This document shows, piece after piece, positions 1-7,033 of a stretch of 15,206 bases of DNA. A program made the position numbers and the translations under genes. Each line of letters starts with the position of its first letter. The first letter of the stretch is position 1. Origin of the DNA: JBEKZQ01 sp049509675 (GTDB lineage: Bacteria; Planctomycetota; Planctomycetia; Pirellulales; Thermoguttaceae); the NCBI GenBank assembly GCA_049509675.1, contig JBEKZQ010000109.1, forward strand, positions 1 to 15,206. Reading direction: 5' to 3'. Below the pieces are notes generated by a model, which ran no database searches, was not told the DNA's origin, and worked only from the letters and a program-made list of their open reading frames with translations.

Positions 1-108
1 ATCAAACGCAAGAACACCCGCATTTCACAGCGGAACGAAATCGCCTATCTATACCATTGGAAATCGCGTAACCTCTTGCCGCCGTTGAGGATCAATCAAC
101 GGAAATAA
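1..108 (+). CDS. 3' end of an unrecognised gene, truncated by the window edge
   Basis: Frame 1 is open from the first base to a TAA at 106-108 and gives 35 residues rich in Lys, Arg and Asn, ending in INQRK. I recognise no family. The argument for a real gene is position: its TAA overlaps the ATG of the next ORF (TAATG at 106-110). This kind of stop/start overlap is common in translationally coupled operons, and the following genes are packed just as tightly. Base composition here is lower in GC than downstream, and the two other forward frames are also partly open, so the frame is not proven. It could equally be non-coding sequence. Confidence 0.3.
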   Translation: MKRKNTRISQRNEIAYLYHWKSRNLLPPLRINQRK

Positions 109-284
109 TGGATACAGTCAAAGTACTGAATTTCAACCCGACCGGAGGCGATGCGATGCCCGTCTACAGCGCCGGCCGTGGTCCCATTGGGGCAGCGCCG
201 GAGCCGGGCACGCTGGCCCTGACGGTGGCGAGTTCCGCCGTTGGAGTCATTCTGCTTCTTTTGCGAAAGCTGCGATTCTTATGA
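108..284 (+). CDS. small protein with PEP-CTERM-like C-terminal sorting tail (58 aa)
   Basis: A 58-residue ORF that is not long enough to be prominent. Residues 1-29 are polar (MDTVKVLNFNPTGGDAMP...). The end has the three parts of a PEP-CTERM sorting signal: the tripeptide PEP with GTLAL after it (about residues 31-38), a hydrophobic stretch TVASSAVGVILLLL, and a basic end RKLRFL. In the known family this tail is recognised by exosortase and the protein is processed at the membrane. Its ATG overlaps the preceding stop (TAATG) and its TGA overlaps the next ATG (ATGA at 281-284), which supports coupled translation. There is no signal peptide, which is odd for an exosortase substrate. It may therefore be the 3' remnant of a longer gene, with an in-frame TAA at 69-71 as its upstream limit, or a small membrane-anchored accessory protein of the importer. 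Confidence 0.5.
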   Translation: MDTVKVLNFNPTGGDAMPVYSAGRGPIGAAPEPGTLALTVASSAVGVILLLLRKLRFL

Positions 285-1189
285 ACCGGAAGAGGCAAAT
301 AGTCCTGATTTCGGCGGTCGCCGTCGCGCTGTCGATCGGCGGCGTGTGGATCGCTGCCCGCCGCTTGCCGACGCCCCCGGTCCAAGGGCAGGCGATGCGT
401 TTCGTGACCGACCTCAGCGGGCGCCGCGTGCGCATCCCACTGCGACCCACGCGCGTGCTGAGCCTTTGTACCTCGGCCACCGACACGATCGTGGCCTTGG
501 GGGCCGGCGACCGTCTGCTGGCCATCGACGAGTTCAGCCGCGTCGTACCCGGCACCGAACGGCTCGCAATCGCCGGCAAAGGCAGCGCCATCTCACGCGA
601 AAAGGTGGCCGCCTTGCAGGTCGATCTGGCCTTCCTGTGGTGGTATCAGGCGGATGCGGCGGCGATGCTCGAAGACCTTTCCATTCCCGTGGTGCTGGTC
701 CGCAGCGTACGTGCCGCCGAACTCCCCGCTACCGTTCGGCTCATCGGCAACTGCACGGATTGCGGCCCGGCGGCCGAGCGGCTGGCGGCGGAGTTGGAGA
801 CCTTTCTTGCCCGCGCCGAGCGGCCGCCAACGCTCGCCGCCAAACGCGTGTTTCTGGAACTTTATGGACCGTTGAAGACCGTGGGCCGCGACACCTACAC
901 CAACGACTTGCTGGAATTGGCCGGGGCTCGCAACGTCGCCGCCGACGCGAAGGGAACCCTCCTGTTCTCGGCGGAACGACTCGTGCAAGCCGATCCCGAC
1001 GTTATTCTGGTTGTCGGCGCGGCCTCGGACCGGGCGGCGCTCGTATCGCGTCCGGGCATGACTGAACTGAGAGCGGTGCGCGAGGGGCGGGTGTTCGCTC
1101 TGGACCGCTATTGGTTGGTCGCCGGCCCACAGATGCCCCAATCCGTTGAGAGGATTCGCAGGACCATTTCCGGATCGCCAAGCCCATAA
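281..1189 (+). CDS. ABC importer substrate-binding protein, BtuF/FepB type (Peripla_BP_2)
   Basis: This 302-residue protein should capture a chelated metal or cobalamin-like ligand outside the inner membrane and hand it to the permease encoded downstream. An N-terminal hydrophobic helix (about residues 7-26) is a signal or an uncleaved membrane anchor; I see no lipobox cysteine. The fold signatures are the segment RVRIPLRPTRVLSLCTSATDTIVALGAGDRL (about 49-79, given here only as a landmark of the N lobe), the central ELYGPLKTVGRDTYTNDLLE region (about 193-212), and RNVAAD, the usual 'GxxxxxNDLxxLAGGxNVA' pattern of the BtuF/FepB group. The C lobe has ADPDVILVV and a final PGMTELRAVREGRVFAL. 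Cys63, Cys158 and Cys161 (CTDC) are unusual. The ATG lies within the preceding stop (ATGA), so translation is probably coupled. The ligand cannot be named from sequence. Confidence 0.9.
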   Translation: MNRKRQIVLISAVAVALSIGGVWIAARRLPTPPVQGQAMRFVTDLSGRRVRIPLRPTRVLSLCTSATDTIVALGAGDRLLAIDEFSRVVPGTERLAIAGKGSAISREKVAALQVDLAFLWWYQADAAAMLEDLSIPVVLVRSVRAAELPATVRLIGNCTDCGPAAERLAAELETFLARAERPPTLAAKRVFLELYGPLKTVGRDTYTNDLLELAGARNVAADAKGTLLFSAERLVQADPDVILVVGAASDRAALVSRPGMTELRAVREGRVFALDRYWLVAGPQMPQSVERIRRTISGSPSP

Positions 1190-1199
1190 AGGTGCTTTG

Positions 1200-1937
1200 A
1201 TGCCGTTCTTCAAAATCACCCACAACCAGAAGTACCGCTTTGCCACGCTTCACAACTTCGGTTGCACGTTCCACTGCGGCGTATGCAGCTACAAGCTCCG
1301 CAGCGGCGCCGAGGGCCTGCCAGGGCAGATCCATCCCCGCCCGAGCCGGTTCTTGAGCATCGATCAGATGAGGGCAGCCCTGCAATCGGTATCGGTAGAC
1401 AAGGTCTTCTTCATGGGCGGAGAGCCAACGGTGGCCAAAGAGCTTCCGATAATGCTCGATTTCGCCAGGAACACCCTTGGAGCGAAGACGTACTTGGGGC
1501 ACACCAACGGCAGCCGCCTGCCGCTGGCCAATCTGGACGGGGCCAACGTGGGCCTGAAGGCCTGGGACGACCAGGTTCACCTGCGATACACCGGCCGGCC
1601 CAGGCAGCCGATCTTCGATAACTTCGCCGCTGCCGTCCACGCCGGATTGGACATGAAAGCCAACGTCGTGTTCATTCCCGGCCTGGTAGACCTGGACCAG
1701 ATCGAGGCGATGGCGGAGTGGTTGGCATCGTTGAACCCAAGCATCCCTTTCCATGTCATGGGCTACATACCCGTGCCAGGGCAACCTTATGAACGCCCCA
1801 CGACGGAGCAGATGGATGCGGCCGTGAGCATCTGCCAACGTCACCTTGCTCATGTGGGCCGTTCGCACCTGAGCGGTCAGGAGGCCCTCGACCTCACCTC
1901 CCGCGACGACCGCTTTGCCGTCCACCAGATCGCGTAG
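1200..1937 (+). CDS. radical SAM enzyme, PflA-like fold, embedded in an ABC-importer operon
   Basis: A 245-residue radical SAM protein. Cys22, Cys26 and Cys29 form the CX3CX2C motif (GCTFHCGVC) that holds the 4Fe-4S cluster used to cleave S-adenosylmethionine. FMGGEPT (71-77) is the GGE motif that contacts SAM. Further strands follow the pattern of pyruvate-formate-lyase-activating-type enzymes: HTNGSRLP (101-108), VGLKAWDDQVHLRYTGRP (117-134) and VVFIPGLVD (156-164). There is no SPASM-type cysteine cluster at the C terminus, so it is a minimal core enzyme. I chose the ATG at 1200 because AAAGGTG lies just upstream; an in-frame ATG at 1146 would overlap the substrate-binding gene and adds no recognisable sequence. 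It starts 10 nt after that gene and its TAG forms part of the ribosome binding site of the permease gene. The substrate is unknown. Its location suggests work on the imported ligand, or on a protein or peptide linked to uptake. Confidence 0.92.
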   Translation: MPFFKITHNQKYRFATLHNFGCTFHCGVCSYKLRSGAEGLPGQIHPRPSRFLSIDQMRAALQSVSVDKVFFMGGEPTVAKELPIMLDFARNTLGAKTYLGHTNGSRLPLANLDGANVGLKAWDDQVHLRYTGRPRQPIFDNFAAAVHAGLDMKANVVFIPGLVDLDQIEAMAEWLASLNPSIPFHVMGYIPVPGQPYERPTTEQMDAAVSICQRHLAHVGRSHLSGQEALDLTSRDDRFAVHQIA

Positions 1938-1948
1938 GAGCTTGCTAA

Positions 1949-2971
1949 GTGGCCCACCAGCGCCGTTATCTGTCCGTCCGGTTTTTCCTCCCGCTCCTTC
2001 TGGTCGGCGTGATCGCGACCATGGGCGCGGCACTTGTGGTCGGCAGTGCAAATCTTTCGCTGGGGCAGGTCTTCCTGGCCTTCGGGCAGGGCATTCATGG
2101 ACAGGCAACTGATAATCCTGTCGCGCGGATCGTTTTGGACATCCGCCTGCCGAGAATCATTTTGGCGATTGCCATTGGCGCGGGCATGGGCCTGGCGGGC
2201 CTGGCGTCGCAGACTCTCTTCCGCAATCCATTGGCGAGTCCCTATGTGTTGGGCGTCTCGAACGGATCTGCCGTGGGCGCCGTCGTGGCGATGCTCCTGG
2301 TCGGCAGATCCTTTGCCTACGGCGGGGTTCCTGTAATGAGCGTGTCCGGCGGGCTAGTCGTTAGCGTAGTCATCTTCACGATGGCACGTCGGTCGAGCCA
2401 CTTCGGCCACTCGCTGCTCCTGGCGGGGATCGCGATCAGTGCGTTCTGCTCGGCCCTGACGGCGGCGGCGCTCTATCTGGCGGGCGAGCGGCTACAGACG
2501 CTGGTTTTCTGGCTCATGGGAGGACTGTGGCAGGCCACCTGGCGCGACGTGCTGCTGGTAGCGCCGGTCGCCGTCGCGGCGCTTGTCGGCCTCATCGCAC
2601 TCGCGCCCGCGATGAACGTGGCTCTCGTCGGGGAACGATCTGCGATTGACCTGGGGGTGAACGTGCGACGGCTTCAGACATTGCTTCTGGTCGTTGCCTC
2701 CGTCAGCACCTCGGTTGCGGTCGCGGTCAGCGGGGTGATCGGCTTCGTGGGGCTCATTGTGCCGCACCTTCTGAGGATGCTGATCGGCGCCGACCACCGC
2801 GGTCTGGTGCCGGCGTCGGCGGCGAGTGGAGCGCTGTTGCTGCTCGTGGCCGACACGTTGGCCCGCACGGTCGCCGCACCGGCGGAAGTGCCGGTAGGCA
2901 TCGTTACGGCGCTGGTTGGCGCGCCGGTCTTCCTGTGGCTCCTTCGTCGGCGCGCAAATTACGGAGCTTGA
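1949..2971 (+). CDS. ABC importer permease, FecCD/BtuC family
   Basis: This 340-residue integral membrane protein is the transmembrane subunit of a type II importer for iron-siderophore, haem or cobalamin-like ligands. Family signatures are all present: RLPRIILAIAIGAGMGLAGL followed by SQTLFRNPLASPYVLGVSNG (about residues 66-106), the coupling-region sequence GVIGFVGLIVPHLLRMLIGADHR (about 263-285, landmark only), and PAEVPVGIVTALVGAPVFLW near the C terminus. Length and multiple hydrophobic segments fit the usual ten-helix topology, with two copies forming the pore. It starts with GTG, preceded by GGAG at 1937-1940. That GGAG overlaps the stop codon of the radical SAM gene, so the two are almost certainly co-transcribed. 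The ATPase gene follows after 2 nt. Confidence 0.97.
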   Translation: MAHQRRYLSVRFFLPLLLVGVIATMGAALVVGSANLSLGQVFLAFGQGIHGQATDNPVARIVLDIRLPRIILAIAIGAGMGLAGLASQTLFRNPLASPYVLGVSNGSAVGAVVAMLLVGRSFAYGGVPVMSVSGGLVVSVVIFTMARRSSHFGHSLLLAGIAISAFCSALTAAALYLAGERLQTLVFWLMGGLWQATWRDVLLVAPVAVAALVGLIALAPAMNVALVGERSAIDLGVNVRRLQTLLLVVASVSTSVAVAVSGVIGFVGLIVPHLLRMLIGADHRGLVPASAASGALLLLVADTLARTVAAPAEVPVGIVTALVGAPVFLWLLRRRANYGA

Positions 2972-2973
2972 AC

Positions 2974-3747
2974 ATGATTCTGCGGGCCGAGCACGTCACC
3001 TTCGCGTATGACGCTGCCGAGAACGTACTCCAAGACGTGAGCCTGGAGCTTCACCCCGGCGCCGTTACCGGCCTGTTCGGTACGAACGGTTCTGGCAAGA
3101 GCACCCTCTTGCGATGCCTGAACGGTTCCCTGAAACCGCAATCCGGTCACGTGTTCCTCGATGGGCAGGCCGTTGCCGCAATGGACCGGCGGGCGGTCGC
3201 CCGACAGGTTGCCGTCGTGCCGCAGGACACGCCCGTGGACGTTCCTCTGACCGTGCATGAAGTTGTCATGTTGGGCCGCTATGCGCACTGGAGCGCCTGG
3301 GATCAAGAGTCGCCTGAAGATGCCCGCATCGTCGGCGTCTGCCTGGAGCGATTGGGCATTGCCGACTTGGCCAACCGTGCGTTCAGCCACCTCAGCGGCG
3401 GCGAGCGCCAGCAGACGGTGATCGCCCGGGCCTTGGCCCAGCAGGGCCGCATCTTGCTCCTGGATGAGCCGAACACGCACCTGGACTTGGCCCACCAACT
3501 GGAGGTCTACCGGCTGGCGAGGACTCTCGCCGCCGAGGGGCAAACCGTGCTGATCATTTGCCACGATCTGCTCGTGTCGCCCTTGATGGTGGACCGGGCC
3601 GCCGTAATGCATCGGGGACGGATCGTTGCCAGCGGCGCCGTGCGCGAAGTGCTCGATGCCAAACTGCTCCGCGAAGTGTTCGCCGCCAAAGTCGATATTT
3701 CCTGGGACGGCGCCGGCCGGGTCTCCGCACGATTCGGCGATTGCTAG
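2974..3747 (+). CDS. ABC importer ATP-binding protein, FepC/BtuD type
   Basis: A 257-residue cytoplasmic ATPase that powers the importer. The motifs are complete: Walker A GTNGSGKST (36-44), Q-loop Gln84 in VPQDT, signature LSGGE (140-144), Walker B ILLLDEP (160-166) and the switch His197 in IICHD. The Q-loop is followed by VPLTVHEVVMLGRYAHW, which is typical of the FepC/BtuD/HmuV branch. The start at 2974 is favoured by ACGGAG at 2961-2966; the in-frame ATG at 2935 lies inside the permease gene and adds 13 residues that do not belong to the family. With the binding protein and permease it makes a complete importer. No clear Rho-independent terminator follows. Confidence 0.97.
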   Translation: MILRAEHVTFAYDAAENVLQDVSLELHPGAVTGLFGTNGSGKSTLLRCLNGSLKPQSGHVFLDGQAVAAMDRRAVARQVAVVPQDTPVDVPLTVHEVVMLGRYAHWSAWDQESPEDARIVGVCLERLGIADLANRAFSHLSGGERQQTVIARALAQQGRILLLDEPNTHLDLAHQLEVYRLARTLAAEGQTVLIICHDLLVSPLMVDRAAVMHRGRIVASGAVREVLDAKLLREVFAAKVDISWDGAGRVSARFGDC

Positions 3748-3780
3748 CCGCTCACGGTGACGCAAAGAATCGCACAACTC

Positions 3781-3808
3781 TTGACACTTTCCGACGAAGC
3801 GTTAGATT
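3781..3808 (+). promoter_or_regulatory. putative sigma70-type promoter for the NIPSNAP gene
   Basis: A perfect -35 box TTGACA at 3781-3786 is followed after 16 nt by TAGATT at 3803-3808, which matches 4 of 6 bases of TATAAT. It lies about 70 nt upstream of the NIPSNAP start and after the end of the importer operon. That suggests the NIPSNAP gene has its own promoter. Prediction by eye only. Confidence 0.45.
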
Positions 3809-3880
3809 AGCGGCAATCCGCTTCTTTCAAGTCCCGTTCTTGTTGGCTCGCTACGATTTCTTCACACACAGGAGTCTGCC

Positions 3881-4312
3881 ATGAGAAAGCTGTCATCCAT
3901 CTCGGTCGTTTTGGGCATGTTGTGCGCGAGCACGCTGCTGTTGGGCGCCCGCGTCCGGGCCGCCGATGCCCCGCCGGCCGGCAAGGTTTTTGAGCTGCGC
4001 GTTTACCACACCAACCCGGACAAGCTGGAGGCCCTGCACGCGCGGTTCCGCGACCACACCTGCAAGCTGTTCCAGAAGCACGGGATCGAGGTGGTCGGCT
4101 TCTGGACGCCGATCCACGGGCAAGAGGCGCAGAACACGCTCTACTACATCGTCGCCTTCCACAGTGTCGAGGCGCAGAAGAAGGCCTGGCAGGCCTTTGG
4201 GGCCGATCCCGACTGGAAAAAGGCCAAGGCCGACTCGGAGAAAGACGGCGTGCTGGTCAAGAAGGTGGACAGCACGAACCTGAAGGCGACCGATTACTCG
4301 CCGATAAATTAG
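3881..4312 (+). CDS. secreted NIPSNAP family protein
   Basis: A 143-residue protein with a classical signal peptide (MRKLSSIS, then a hydrophobic core, ending RVRA-AD near residue 27), so it is probably exported. The mature part carries the NIPSNAP pattern: VFELRVYHTNPDKLEALHAR at the start, then a central HGIEVVGFWTPI strand, LYYIVAFHSVEAQKKAW, and a final charged segment. NIPSNAP domains adopt a dimeric alpha+beta barrel. In planctomycetes such secreted single-domain versions are frequent and their function is not established. AGGAG at 3870-3874 is well placed before the ATG. It is probably monocistronic, with a promoter-like pair upstream and a palindromic repeat just downstream. Confidence 0.9.
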   Translation: MRKLSSISVVLGMLCASTLLLGARVRAADAPPAGKVFELRVYHTNPDKLEALHARFRDHTCKLFQKHGIEVVGFWTPIHGQEAQNTLYYIVAFHSVEAQKKAWQAFGADPDWKKAKADSEKDGVLVKKVDSTNLKATDYSPIN

Positions 4313-4322
4313 CAAAGACCGC

Positions 4323-4430
4323 TAACCCGGATTATTCACAAATCGACGTAGCACAGGCTTCCAGCCTGTGTCCAGGCAACACAGGAAAGATGCCTGTGCT
4401 ACTTATTCTGCCAATGAATAATCCGGGCTA
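4323..4430 (+). repeat. 108-bp compound palindromic element (REP/MITE-like)
   Basis: Nested inverted repeats lie 10 nt after the NIPSNAP stop. The outer arms are TAACCCGGATTATTCA (4323-4338) and TGAATAATCCGGGCTA (4415-4430), matching at 15 of 16 positions. The inner arms are GTAGCACAGGC (4348-4358) and GCCTGTGCTAC (4392-4402), an exact match. The left inner arm also forms its own hairpin, CACAGGC-TTCCA-GCCTGTG (4352-4370). No ORF is present. It has the form of a short interspersed palindrome and could fold as RNA into a branched structure at the 3' end of the NIPSNAP transcript. Confidence 0.8.
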
Positions 4431-4549
4431 ATCGAAGCAGACCAGAAAGCTCACGAACTGCTAACACGCCGCTAACCTCCCGCCCTTCGTCGTCGCGTAC
4501 GATTGATCAGAGGGCATTTCGAGGATCATCTCAACATCCGAGGTGCGGC

Positions 4550-5014
4550 ATGGTGTCACTGCTTCGTCCCATTGCTGCGGAGAGCCATACGCTGGTCGGC
4601 TTGGAGTGGGCCGCTCCCTGGGAGTTCTGGCGACCGGCCGAGGATCGGTTCCCGGAGCGGACGGTCGAAGATCGGCTCCGCTGGGTTTTTCACCTGGGCG
4701 CGACGCACGAGTTGCCGCTCGTGCGTCAAAACGCGCTCGGTGATTACCACGTGCATCTGGCCCGGTTCCTTGCGTTTCCATTCCGGGCCAGTTACTGCGA
4801 AGAGCAGGAGCCGCTGGTGTTGGACGGTTCCGTGCTCGTGACCGGTTTGTGCGATCCGGCGAAAACTCCGCTGGACTCTGCGCGGGGCATTCTGTGCGAA
4901 GTCGTCTTTGGCAACACCCTGAAACTTCCCCTGGCGCTGTTGAAAGTCGCCCCCTGGAATCCCAACTGCCAGATGATCGACGACTACTGGCATTGGTTCT
5001 GGAATTGCCGCTGA
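4550..5014 (+). CDS. CcbP-like calcium-binding protein
   Basis: A 154-residue protein without signal peptide or membrane segment. The second half resembles the CcbP calcium-binding family (first described in Anabaena): LARFLAFPFRASYCE (70-84), then a short beta segment VLVTGLCDP, GILCEVVFGNTLKLPLALL (113-131), and the characteristic ending IDDYWHWFWN (143-152). CcbP proteins are small acidic calcium binders thought to buffer or sense calcium. The first 60 residues are not typical and contain a WEFWRP stretch. GAGGTG at 4540-4545 is close to the ATG. It stands alone, with repeats upstream and a promoter-like region downstream. The family assignment is from memory of the motif and is moderately sure. 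Confidence 0.7.
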   Translation: MVSLLRPIAAESHTLVGLEWAAPWEFWRPAEDRFPERTVEDRLRWVFHLGATHELPLVRQNALGDYHVHLARFLAFPFRASYCEEQEPLVLDGSVLVTGLCDPAKTPLDSARGILCEVVFGNTLKLPLALLKVAPWNPNCQMIDDYWHWFWNCR

Positions 5015-5103
5015 GAGGGCGTCTGTAGACCGCGCCTTGGATTCGTTCCCAAACCGCATGCACCATCCCGGGCCATTGCTCGCCGACGATCTGATCCCGG
5101 GCG

Positions 5104-5132
5104 TTGTGGTGGCATTTCGCGCGGGCTATACT
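5104..5132 (+). promoter_or_regulatory. putative promoter upstream of the DUF2961/GH172 gene
   Basis: TTGTGG at 5104-5109 and TATACT at 5127-5132 are separated by 17 nt. The -10 box matches 5 of 6 bases of TATAAT; the -35 box is weak. It is the best sigma70-like pair in the 264-nt gap between the CcbP-like gene and the GH172 gene and would leave a leader of about 140 nt. Confidence 0.4.
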
Positions 5133-5278
5133 GATTTGCGCAACCGAACAGCCAACTCAAGTGGACGGCGCCTGTTGCACATCGATAAAGTGATGCGCGG
5201 GCGGGGCCGGATCCCGTTCAGACCGGTCTTCGGTCGATCGCGGTCGGTCCTGGTTGCCGGCAATTCCTGGGCACCATC

Positions 5279-7033
5279 ATGAAATACATGAAGACAAACC
5301 GTCTTAGCCGATGCGACTCGCGTGACATTCGCTATGGTGATTCGAGCAAACAACCAACGGGCACATGCAACCGGCGACGGCCAGCAGCATGGAAGAGCAG
5401 AATAGTGCTGCTTGCACTACTGAGCGTTGTCGTGGCGGCCTCGTCGGCCCGGGCCGATGGCGGGCTGGATGACCTTGCCAAACCGCAAGAGGGCCGCTCG
5501 ATGCGTGCTACGTCGACCATGCGGGTCGGTGAGGTGCGACGTGGCGGCAAGCAACAAAAATTGAATCCCAAGGCCGATCCCAAGGGCGATCTCGACGAAG
5601 CCAGCAACTGGGATAACTTCACCATTGACCCCGGCGAGACCCATGTGCTCCTGGACGAGCAAGGTCCCGGAGTGATCACTCATATCTGGATCACCTTCCT
5701 CGGCCCCGAGCCGCAACCGTGGGCGCCCAAGGGCTCGGCCAATCATCAGGAAATGCTGCTGCGCATGTACTGGGACGGCAGCAAGCGGCCGGCGGTCGAG
5801 GCCCCGCTGGGCGACTTCTTCGCCAACTGCTTCGGCAAGCGCCGTGAGGTCATCAGCATACCGGTGACCGTGGCCAACGGTGACTCCTACAACTGCTTCT
5901 GGCGCATGCCGTTTCGTAAGTCGGCCCGCATCGAGATCGTCAATGAAAGTGAAAAACCGATCAGCCTGCTCTACTACAACATCGACTGGATAAAGAAGGA
6001 CAAGCTGCCCGAAAACACGCCATACTTCCACGCGCAATACCGGCAGGAATACCCCGTCGACAAGGGCAAGGATTACGTACTGCTGGAAACCAGGGGCAAG
6101 GGGCACTACGTGGGCACGGTGCTGGCCGTGCGCACGCGCAGCCCGGCCTGGTTCGGCGAAGGCGACGAGAAAATCTACATCGACGGCGAGAGCAAGCCAT
6201 CGATTTGGGGCACAGGCACGGAAGACTATTTCCTCTGCGCCTGGGGATTGAGACTCACCAGCACGCCATATTTCGGAGTACCTTATTTCGATCAATTGGG
6301 TATCGTGGGCGGACACACCGCCGCCTACCGCTGGCACATCAACGATCCCATCGTTTTCAATACCGGCATCAAGGTGAGCTTCGAGCACTTCGGCTGGCTT
6401 TCGCCGGACGAGAATCCGCACTACAAGTCGACAAGCTGGAACGAGCGTGAGGACGATTACTGCAGCGTGGCGTTCTGGTATCAGACCGGCGAAACGACCT
6501 TTGCCGCCCGGGCACCACATGCCCGCCAGCGCCGGCTGCCCAGCCTGGAACGCCTCGCCGTGCGGGCGGCCGATTTCGTCGACGCCCGGTATCATGGCAT
6601 CGGTAGTGTCACTGACCAGCAACTCGATCTCTACGAAGGCCGGCAGTTGCTCTACATGCCGAAGCGGGCCGGCGACGCGTGGATCGAGATCCCCTTCACG
6701 GTACGGAAGAAGGAACCGCTGCGGTTGCTCATCAACGCGACCAAGAGTTACGATTTCGGAACGTACCAGGCGTCGCTGAACGGCGTGAAGCTGCGCGGCG
6801 AAATCGATCTCTACAGCCCGAAGGTGACCAGCGAAGAGGTTCACTTGCTCGACTTCTGGCCCGAGCCGGGAGCGTATGCGCTGCGGTTGCAGTGCGTGGG
6901 CAAGAACGTTCAATCCGCGGGGTATTACTGCGGCTTGGAATCGGTGCGGCTCCGTGAACGGCGGCCGCGCGTGGCCGAAATGGCCCACGAGAAGGACCGC
7001 GACTGGAAAATCAAACCGCAGCTCTACCAGTGA
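5279..7033 (+). CDS. secreted DUF2961 protein, glycoside hydrolase family 172
   Basis: A 584-residue protein. A hydrophobic segment RIVLLALLSVVVAASSARAD (41-60) looks like a signal peptide, but the N-terminal region before it is unusually long and the true start may be later than the ATG at 5279. The DUF2961 core follows: GPGVITHIWITF (129-140), LRMYWDG (161-167), APLGDFF (175-181), a long beta-rich region, and GTGTEDYF (311-318). Glu294 (FGEGDE) and Glu315 (GTGTED) are 21 residues apart, the same spacing as the catalytic pair Glu270/Glu291 that I recall for the founding GH172 enzyme, a bifidobacterial difructose dianhydride I synthase/hydrolase. Other GH172 members cleave D-arabinofuranose linkages. 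A C-terminal beta domain (about 455-565) is probably carbohydrate-binding. The substrate here is unknown; furanoside cleavage outside the cytoplasm is the best inference. Confidence 0.92.
   Translation: MKYMKTNRLSRCDSRDIRYGDSSKQPTGTCNRRRPAAWKSRIVLLALLSVVVAASSARADGGLDDLAKPQEGRSMRATSTMRVGEVRRGGKQQKLNPKADPKGDLDEASNWDNFTIDPGETHVLLDEQGPGVITHIWITFLGPEPQPWAPKGSANHQEMLLRMYWDGSKRPAVEAPLGDFFANCFGKRREVISIPVTVANGDSYNCFWRMPFRKSARIEIVNESEKPISLLYYNIDWIKKDKLPENTPYFHAQYRQEYPVDKGKDYVLLETRGKGHYVGTVLAVRTRSPAWFGEGDEKIYIDGESKPSIWGTGTEDYFLCAWGLRLTSTPYFGVPYFDQLGIVGGHTAAYRWHINDPIVFNTGIKVSFEHFGWLSPDENPHYKSTSWNEREDDYCSVAFWYQTGETTFAARAPHARQRRLPSLERLAVRAADFVDARYHGIGSVTDQQLDLYEGRQLLYMPKRAGDAWIEIPFTVRKKEPLRLLINATKSYDFGTYQASLNGVKLRGEIDLYSPKVTSEEVHLLDFWPEPGAYALRLQCVGKNVQSAGYYCGLESVRLRERRPRVAEMAHEKDRDWKIKPQLYQ

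Noticed and set aside
1002..2108. 368-residue minus-strand ORF across the binding-protein, radical SAM and permease genes
   Set aside because: It spans three well-supported genes on the other strand and has no recognisable domain.
4323..4430. CRISPR array
   Set aside because: The repeated pieces are inverted and nested rather than direct repeats with unique spacers.
5417..6988. 523-residue minus-strand ORF opposite the GH172 gene
   Set aside because: Shadow reading; the plus strand has the DUF2961 core motifs and a signal-peptide-like segment.
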